Below are positions 58,466 to 64,000 of a stretch of 64,000 nucleotides of DNA, piece after piece. This stretch comes from Sphagnum compactum (taxonomy: Eukaryota > Bryophyta > Sphagnopsida > Sphagnales). A program made the translations under genes and the position numbers. Position 1 is the first letter of the stretch. Each line of letters starts with the position of its first letter. The notes beneath the pieces were generated by a model, which saw only the letters and a list, made by a program, of their open reading frames with translations, made no database searches and was not told the origin of the DNA. The stretch spans positions 11,284,001 through 11,348,000 of the forward strand of contig OZ234501.1 in the NCBI GenBank assembly GCA_965153455.1. Direction: 5' to 3'.

Positions 58466-58582
58466 TGGAAGTGGGTAGTAAAATTAAAAATGCTTAGTAT
58501 TACTATTATTTTGCAAGCCTGTGAAATGATTTGCTCATGTGGTGTCTGAATTATATGCAAGTTTAAACAGTGATTTTATTTT

Positions 58583-59102
58583 ATTTTTGGCAACCAAAGT
58601 GGTATTATCCAATAAAAGTGTCAGTAATACCTGGGAAGATTTAGCCAAATCTACGAAATACAAATCTTTAACCATCCTTGTATGTTTTGGTTACATGCTG
58701 AAAACCAAGTATAGAAATCTGGCAATTTTTACTCTTATTTTCTCTCACTTCTACCTATCGAAAACCTCCAACATCACTTTATTTTTTAATTTTAACTTAC
58801 ACTTTTTGGTGAAGTTTCGCCAATAAAATGGGCTAAGTTAAACTAGCACTTTTTAATTGTCGATTTTTTTGGCCAAATTTTGACCTGGAAAATATGATTT
58901 CAATGTATGTATTCAAATGATTTTTCATGGGAAAAAATGACCCAAATTCATCAACTTTTGAGGAACTTTTGAAAACTGATAACTCTACTAGGTAGTCAAG
59001 AATAAAGAAAGATTCTAAATTTTGAACTTTCATTTATAGTATGTAGCCAAATTATCTTTTAGATTATCACTCCCTTGGCTACATCACAAAATCCACCAAA
59101 AA
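58583..59102 (+). repeat. Dispersed 'AGCCAAAGTGGC' element, copy E, with both inverted ends
   Basis: The left end reads TTTTTGGCAACCAAAGTGG. The right end reads GGCTACATCACAAAATCCACC followed by AAAAA, the complement of the family's left end (TTTTTGGTCAATTTTGTGAT then GTAGCC). The core GGAAGATTTAGCCAAATCT and the tail GTGAAGTTTCGCCAATAAAA match copies A and B. A length of about 520 bp with terminal inverted repeats and no ORF fits a MITE. This is the most complete copy. Confidence 0.75.
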
Positions 59103-59128
59103 AAAACAACAGGTTATATAATGTTTGT

Positions 59129-59178
59129 TTTTGGTCAATTTTCTGATGTAGCCAAAGTGGCAATTATTCACAAGAAGA
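59129..59178 (+). repeat. Dispersed element copy F, truncated by the gypsy LTR
   Basis: It starts with the full left end TTTTTGGTCAATTTTCTGAT then GTAGCCAAAGTGGCAATT. It continues to CACAAGAAGAT, where the other copies have TTAGCCA. The match ends there, about 20 bases before the proposed LTR end. The rest of this copy should lie beyond the right end of the gypsy element, outside the window. Confidence 0.6.
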
Positions 59179-59198
59179 TCGACACAAGGGGGGTCAAA

Positions 59199-60342
59199 TG
59201 TGGAGGTCCACTACTATGCACCTTTTTTTCTGCTGTTAATGAATGAAAAGAACGGTGTTGAATGGGAGGGAGCACTGTCTCCATGCTGTGCACTTCTGCA
59301 AACAACTCGGGAGTCTAAAGGAGTTGTAAATTGTGAAGGAACGAAACGAGCAGGAAAGTTATGGCATGCGACACTGGTGGTTCATTCTTCTTGTAAGCTG
59401 GCATAGAGAGACACCAGGGAGCTTCAATGCAACATGTTAGTTGGTAGTTCTATGGGCTGACCATGTTGCGGTACTCTCCTCCAAGCTATAGCTGTTCAAG
59501 CTTGGAGGGTCCATATAGAGTGATGTTCAAAATGTTACTGTAGATGTGTAACCAAAAAGAGAGGGTCTGAAATCACACAGTACATTGCCTGCCTGCGCGA
59601 CCCCAAGCGTCCATGTTCTTTGATCTTCTACACACAACTCAAACCTCTGATCATCACACAGCACGCTAACTGCCTACTGACTCTCACAGACGCACATTGC
59701 AAGACCAGAGATGAACAAGTGCTTTGCTTCCACACAACAACAGGGCAGATTTCACATCATCCGTCTCCTGTCTCGCCCACTCACACAATTGCCAACCAAG
59801 GAAACTCTTTCATTACAGAGTATATACATCGCTCGAAAGCACAAGCCTGACTTCCATCAGAAGTTCACAAACCACCACATTCCTAGTTCTGTCTAATATA
59901 TATATATATATATCTCTCTCTCATTCCTCTACAGCAGCTTGGTCAGTTACCAGGCGCAGCGGAAAATTCTAGCATTCAGCCAAGCTCTCCTGCAACTCAC
60001 CGAACATCTCCTCACTATCTCCTACCAAGATCCTTTACTTCCGGCTCTCTACTCTTCTTCTCAGACCTCCGTTACAGCTCCAAACCGACTCTGCCCATAA
60101 TGGTAGTTCCATCCCTCATAATTTGGCGCCGCCAATCGGCCTCCATGCCTATTCAGTAGCAGCCGCCATTTGAATTTCCCTGTACAGCATCCCACACACA
60201 GCCAGCCAAGCTTCCCATGCACTCCCATGCAGCATTAATGGAAAGGCAGCCGCCACAAAAGCAAACGGCTCAAGAAAGCAAAAACTCAATTTCCAGTATC
60301 AGGGAATGTTCACAAGATATGGCGACCTGATTTCGCGTTACA
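59199..60342 (-). repeat. Probable 3' LTR of gypsy copy 2
   Basis: On the minus strand the block starts TGTAACGCGAAATCAGGTCG at 60342 and ends CCTCCACA at 59199, giving the usual TG...CA ends. Just upstream is a purine tract (AAAAACGGAGGGG, 60351-60363), a possible polypurine tract. It shares CAGGTC(G/A)CC and TTCCGCTGCGCC with the LTR of copy 1. The boundaries need the partner LTR, which is outside the window. Confidence 0.6.
59895..59923. repeat. (TA)n and (TC)n microsatellites inside the LTR
   Basis: A TA run of nine units is followed by TCTCTCTC. Both sit inside the proposed LTR of gypsy copy 2. Confidence 0.85.
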
Positions 60343-60383
60343 TATGTAACCCCTCCGTTTTTAAACAATTGGGTCCCTCAGCC

Positions 60384-60722
60384 TCACTCAATCTGGTGGA
60401 ATGTGGTAGATCTGTAGATCTCAACGAGATCTCTCCCACTGATGTCCATCAGCATCTTGGACAATGCATAGTCGACTCCCTTCTTCAAAGTCAAAATTTC
60501 CCTTCCCATCAACATGCCCAACGAACTGATAAGGGCCTTCCCAGCTCGCAATAGAGCCCTTCTCTTTCCTGGCTTCTTCATTTTTACCATCATCACCCCT
60601 ACAACCAGGCCCTCAAACAGATGTTTACCTCTTCGAGAGGCATAAGTCTTCCTCTGCTGCTTCTGTGCTTGCTCCACATTGAGCAGTACGTTCTCGTGGA
60701 TGCTTGCAATAAGCTCCATTTT
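60384..60722 (-). pseudogene. C-terminal tail of the gypsy copy 2 polyprotein
   Basis: This 111-codon stretch follows the integrase in the same frame after a single TAA at 60723-60725. Copy 1 has a glutamine codon (FLQK) at that place. It begins ELIASIHENVLLNVEQAQ, identical in order to copy 1, and then has a basic tail. No chromodomain is recognisable. Confidence 0.8.
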
Positions 60723-61922
60723 TTACAGGAATTGCGCTGCAGCCACCTCCACTTCCACACCAACATCGGTCTCAGCAGTCAAGGCATGCAGATAATTGTC
60801 TGCCCGGAGTCGAGGTGTGCGGCCAGTTAGGATCATGAAGGGCGAAAACCTTGTACTAGTTTGGACTCCACACCGGTACCCAAACAGAATCTTGGCTAGG
60901 TGGTCGTCCCAACAATCTGTGCTGCATGGTGTTGCAGCAAGAACTGTGATGCCATGCTTGATGGTCTTAATCATCCGCTCAGCCATCCCATTGCATTGAG
61001 GCCAATGAGGCGCAATGCGCTGATGTTGGATTCCATAATCCCTGCACATTACTTCGAATTCCGCAGCCCATTCACTACCATTGTCAGTGAGTACAAACCT
61101 GGGTACGCCATACCTGCAGATGAGGTCATCCTCCAAAAACCTGGCTGCAGTCTTCGCACCATGATCCGAAACTGCTCTTGCCTCGCACCACTTGGAATAG
61201 TGGTCAATGGCCACCAATATGTATTTGTTGCCTGATTTAGTCTTAGGCAACGGTCCTGCAGTGTCTAATGCAACTCTGTAGAATAGGTCACAGATGGGAA
61301 TGCTTTTCATCTGCTCATCCCTAGAGCGAATACTACCTTCACTCTTCACCAGCTGGCATTGCTGGCAGCTCCTGACCATCGCCTTAACATCTTTAATTCG
61401 ATGATGCCAGAAGTACCGTTGACGGATTTCGACCAACGTCTTCTGTTCTCCGAAGTGTCCCAGATCTTCATGCATCTGACTCACCAGGTACCTTCTTTCC
61501 TCAGGCCTTGGTACGAGCAGCCCTTTGGAATAGAACTTCTGCTCCTTCCAGTAGTAGTTGCTCACTCTCTTCCTGGCCCTCTTGCTCTCCTCAGGTTCCA
61601 CAGTATCAGGCAACACCCCATCCTTCAACAATTCCAGACAGACTGCATCTTCCCAGATGTCAATGCACTTCGCACCTACTTCCTGATCCTCCTTATCAGA
61701 TTCAGTAGGACCTAGTTCATGGTCCCCAAACTCAACTAGCTCCTGAGCCTCCAGAATGAGATCCAGCTGCTGCCATTTGTCAAAGTATTGGGGTCTCCTC
61801 CTCTTCACCATGATTCGCTCATCCTCATTCTGCACTAATTCACCACCGACTGCAGCTTTTGATTCAACAGGAACAGCCTCCTTAGGCTGCTCTTCTCCTG
61901 ATACAACATCAACTACATACAG
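60723..61922 (-). pseudogene. Integrase of gypsy copy 2
   Basis: The frame carries a complete zinc-binding finger, HEDLGH ... CQQC (about 61450-61340), and the catalytic triad in VALDTAGPLPKTKSGNKYI, FVLTDNGSEW and GMAERMIKTIKHG, with about 35 residues between the second Asp and Glu as in retroviral-type integrases. All catalytic residues are present. It follows the RNase H in the same frame after one TAG at 61923-61925, and ends at the TAA at 60723. Its role would be to insert the cDNA. Confidence 0.92.
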
Positions 61923-63756
61923 CTAATGGCTGCCATCATGCCTGCAATGGTTGATCCCAAAACAACAGGCACGATGCTGTATCAATTCTTTATTCCTCCT
62001 CCTAGTACCGAACCTCTCTCCTTCTTTACCTGGCTGAACACAGAGGCACTCCTCATCAGCTCGCGTACTCGCAATATCTTGTATCTCTTCACTGAAGTCA
62101 TCGTCATTGGTGGCTGGTCCAACCGGATTTCTGCTCAATGCATCCACGTTTGTGTGCCTGAGTCCCGGTCGATGTACTATCTTGAAACTGAAATCCACCC
62201 ACCTTCCTCTTCTGCCATGTGCATCCGACACAGTAGCCAGCCATTCAAGCGGCTTGTGGTCTGTGCGCAGGATGAAGTGATTTCTGTGCAAATATTGCCT
62301 GAAGTGCATGACGCCCCAGATTAGAGCGTAACACTCCCCTTCCATGGGGTGGAATCTTCTTTGTGCTTCCGTCAAGCTTTTGCTGGCATAGGCCACTACC
62401 TTTTCCAACCTGCCTTCTTTCTGTGATAAAATCGCTCCAACACCCTTGGGCGACCAGTCTACATCCAGCCAGAACGTCCTTCTGAAATGCGGACGTGTGA
62501 GTACAGGTGCATTCACCAGCGCTGCCTTCAACACCTGATATGCCTGTTGACATCCCACATCCCACACAAATGCAACATCCTTCCTTGTCAACTCAAACAG
62601 TGGACCTGCCAACTTCGAGTAGCCTCGAATGTACTTGCGGTAGTAACCTGTCAGACCTAAGAACGATCTGACACTAGTAGTTGTCTTCGGCGTTGGAAAA
62701 TGCAGGACTGCTTCAATCTTCCCAGAATCTGGCTTGGTGCCCTCCTTGCTTACCACATGGCCCAGAAATGTGATTGACTTAGCAGCAAAACAACATTTGT
62801 TTGGATTTAGTTTAAGGTTTACTTCCCTGAGCTTGCAGAGAACCGCATTCAGGTGTTGGAGATGCTCGCCCCAACTCTCACTGTGTACATTGAGGTCATC
62901 AACGAACACCTTAAGAAACTTACTGCCTAAGTCCTTGAAAACTTCAGACATGGTTCGTGTGAATGTACTCGTGGCATTCTTCAGCCCGAATGGCATAACT
63001 GCCCAGTCATATATCCCAGTCTTGGTGATTAGCGTGGTCTTCTTTATGTCCTCAGGGGCCATCCAAATCTGCCAAAAACCCGACTGCAGGTCCAAAGTAG
63101 TGAACCATGATGAGTTTCCCAGCTGATCAATTACATCTTCCACAAGCGACATTGGGAACAAATCTTGACGCGTTTGTGTGTTGAGTGGTCGATAATCGCC
63201 ACAAAAGCATCTGCTTCCATCTTTCTTCACTGGCAATGTCATTCGGCAAGCATACTCGGAGTTGCTGGGTCTCATCTTACCCAATTCTACCAAAACATCT
63301 ATTTGCCTTTTTACCTCAGCCTCCTCCCAGTAAGACAATCGACCAGGGGATGCTTTGCAGGGTGGGAACCCCTGCATATCTATGCAATGTTCTCCAATGG
63401 TGCAGCAGCCAAGTTCCCCCTTGTTCCAAGCAAAGACGTCCTGGTATTGCTCCAACATTCCCCAGATCTGCTCCTTACCTTCATCATCCAATTCGGTATC
63501 TATCCTGATTTTCTGGCAGATCTCTTTCCACCTATGTTCCATCTGTAGAGGACTGGTAGTTATTAATTTCTCAGCGGGTTTGTAATCAAGGTCACCATCC
63601 CTCATATGGACGGTCTGCAGTAATACTGGCATCGAAGAATTGATGGTCGATATCGGTTGCTGCAGCTGCAACGGGTCAGGTAGACCTTGCGTGGATCCGT
63701 ACGCAGCTTGCCTGCTTTGTTCTGCATCAGATACCCACCTGATCTAATCTACGTAA
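61923..63756 (-). pseudogene. Reverse transcriptase and RNase H of gypsy copy 2
   Basis: The frame holds the RT words RPLNTQTRQDLFPM, WFTTLDLQSGFWQI, YDWAVMPFGLKNA, the catalytic FVDDLNVHSE (F in place of the common Y of YxDD) and FLGLTGYYRKYIRGYS. The RNase H part has LDVDWSPKGVGAILSQ (Asp), PMEGECYALIWG (Glu) and LRTDHKPLEWL (Asp), then the connection domain end DALSRNPVG. It is bounded upstream by a TAG at about 63757, where copy 1 has Trp in DYVDWLKWVSD. All catalytic residues are retained, so the element may have been active until recently. Confidence 0.93.
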
Positions 63757-64000
63757 TCATCTGAATTAGTGAGTTCCTCTGTCATGAGCGCATCACCTTG
63801 TCTTGTAGCATGAGTCGCAGCATTTCTTGCGGCCCTTCAGAGTTCACCAGTTCTTCCAAGTCAGCATCCTTAAACTCCTCCTCATAGTCAACCTGTTTCA
63901 GCTGACTGGATTCTGACCCATAGCATTCACTGCTATCAGTGTCATCATCAGAATCCGAGGTGTCCGCGTCATCCTCCTTGGTCCCAATTGCCTGACCTTG
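63757..64000 (-). pseudogene. Upstream pol segment of gypsy copy 2, cut by the window end
   Basis: Minus-strand translation gives an acidic segment (DADTSDSDDDTDSSE), DLEELVNSEGPQEMLRLMLQ and DDYVD-like words. These match copy 1 (LEDLVLSEGPEQILQLILQG, ADDYVDW) in the linker between protease and reverse transcriptase. A small frame break lies near 63780. The rest is outside the window. Confidence 0.75.

Larger units (their letters stand above)
59199..64000 (-). mobile_element. Ty3/gypsy LTR retrotransposon, copy 2 (partial, continues past window)
   Basis: In the minus direction the window shows the pol region from before the reverse transcriptase to the end of integrase, then the 3' LTR. Coding parts keep one frame with only three internal stops seen (about 63757, 61923 and 60723), so it is far younger than copy 1. 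The 5' LTR, gag and protease lie beyond 64000. The two copies are inverted relative to each other, 5.1 kb apart. Confidence 0.92.

Noticed and set aside
58053-58478. 141-codon Pro/Leu/Cys-rich frame as a cell-wall or antifreeze-like protein
   Set aside because: It is a 12-bp minisatellite translated in frame, followed by a poly-T/poly-G tract.

Overview
This window looks like nuclear DNA from a land plant: AT-rich, with spliced genes, plant-type telo-boxes (AAACCCTAA), many microsatellites, and Helitron and Ty3/gypsy transposons. The best lineage clue is a BZR-family transcription factor. Its DNA-binding domain resembles the one fused to beta-amylase in seed-plant BAM7/BAM8, but here it carries no amylase. 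That suggests a non-seed plant (fern, lycophyte or bryophyte); this is an inference and the species is not identified. There is no bacterial-type gene organisation, CRISPR array or recognisable rRNA or tRNA gene.

Layout. 1-9.6 kb is gene-poor intergenic DNA with simple repeats and two copies of a dispersed inverted-repeat element. 9.7-12.5 kb holds the BZR-type gene (+). 13.4-13.7 kb is a decayed LINE fragment. 14.3-17.2 kb is an eight-exon protein tyrosine phosphatase gene (-), with 5' leader sequence reaching about 18.8 kb. 20.6-22.0 kb is a five-exon HR-lesion-inducer membrane protein gene (-) with a GC-rich upstream region near 23 kb. 23.3-24.5 kb has two more dispersed elements and a CCGGTT-rich island. 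25.2-30.4 kb is a Helitron (-) with both recognisable ends but a broken Rep/helicase gene. 30.5-40 kb is mostly non-coding with several tandem repeats. 40-42.9 kb is a head-to-head gene pair: a small protein with three KPxRSE motifs (-) and a METTL21-type methyltransferase (+) with a predicted GC-AG intron. 46.7-54.1 kb is a degenerate Ty3/gypsy element (+). 54.1-57.3 kb is a very AT-rich non-coding block, probably a separate insertion. 57.7-58.4 kb has minisatellites. 58.6-59.2 kb has two more dispersed elements. 59.2-64.0 kb is a second, younger member of the same gypsy family (-), which cuts one of those elements and runs off the window end.

The five cellular genes have no obvious shared pathway: the signalling or transcription genes (BZR, PTP), the lesion-inducer protein, the methyltransferase and the KPxRSE protein are separate transcription units. 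The only pair likely to share control is the divergent pair at 40-41 kb. Splice junctions were chosen by hand from GT-AG (one GC-AG) sites, reading frame and remembered family alignment. The four spliced models close in frame at lengths usual for their families where I know those lengths. No search was run, so family names are recognition from sequence motifs.
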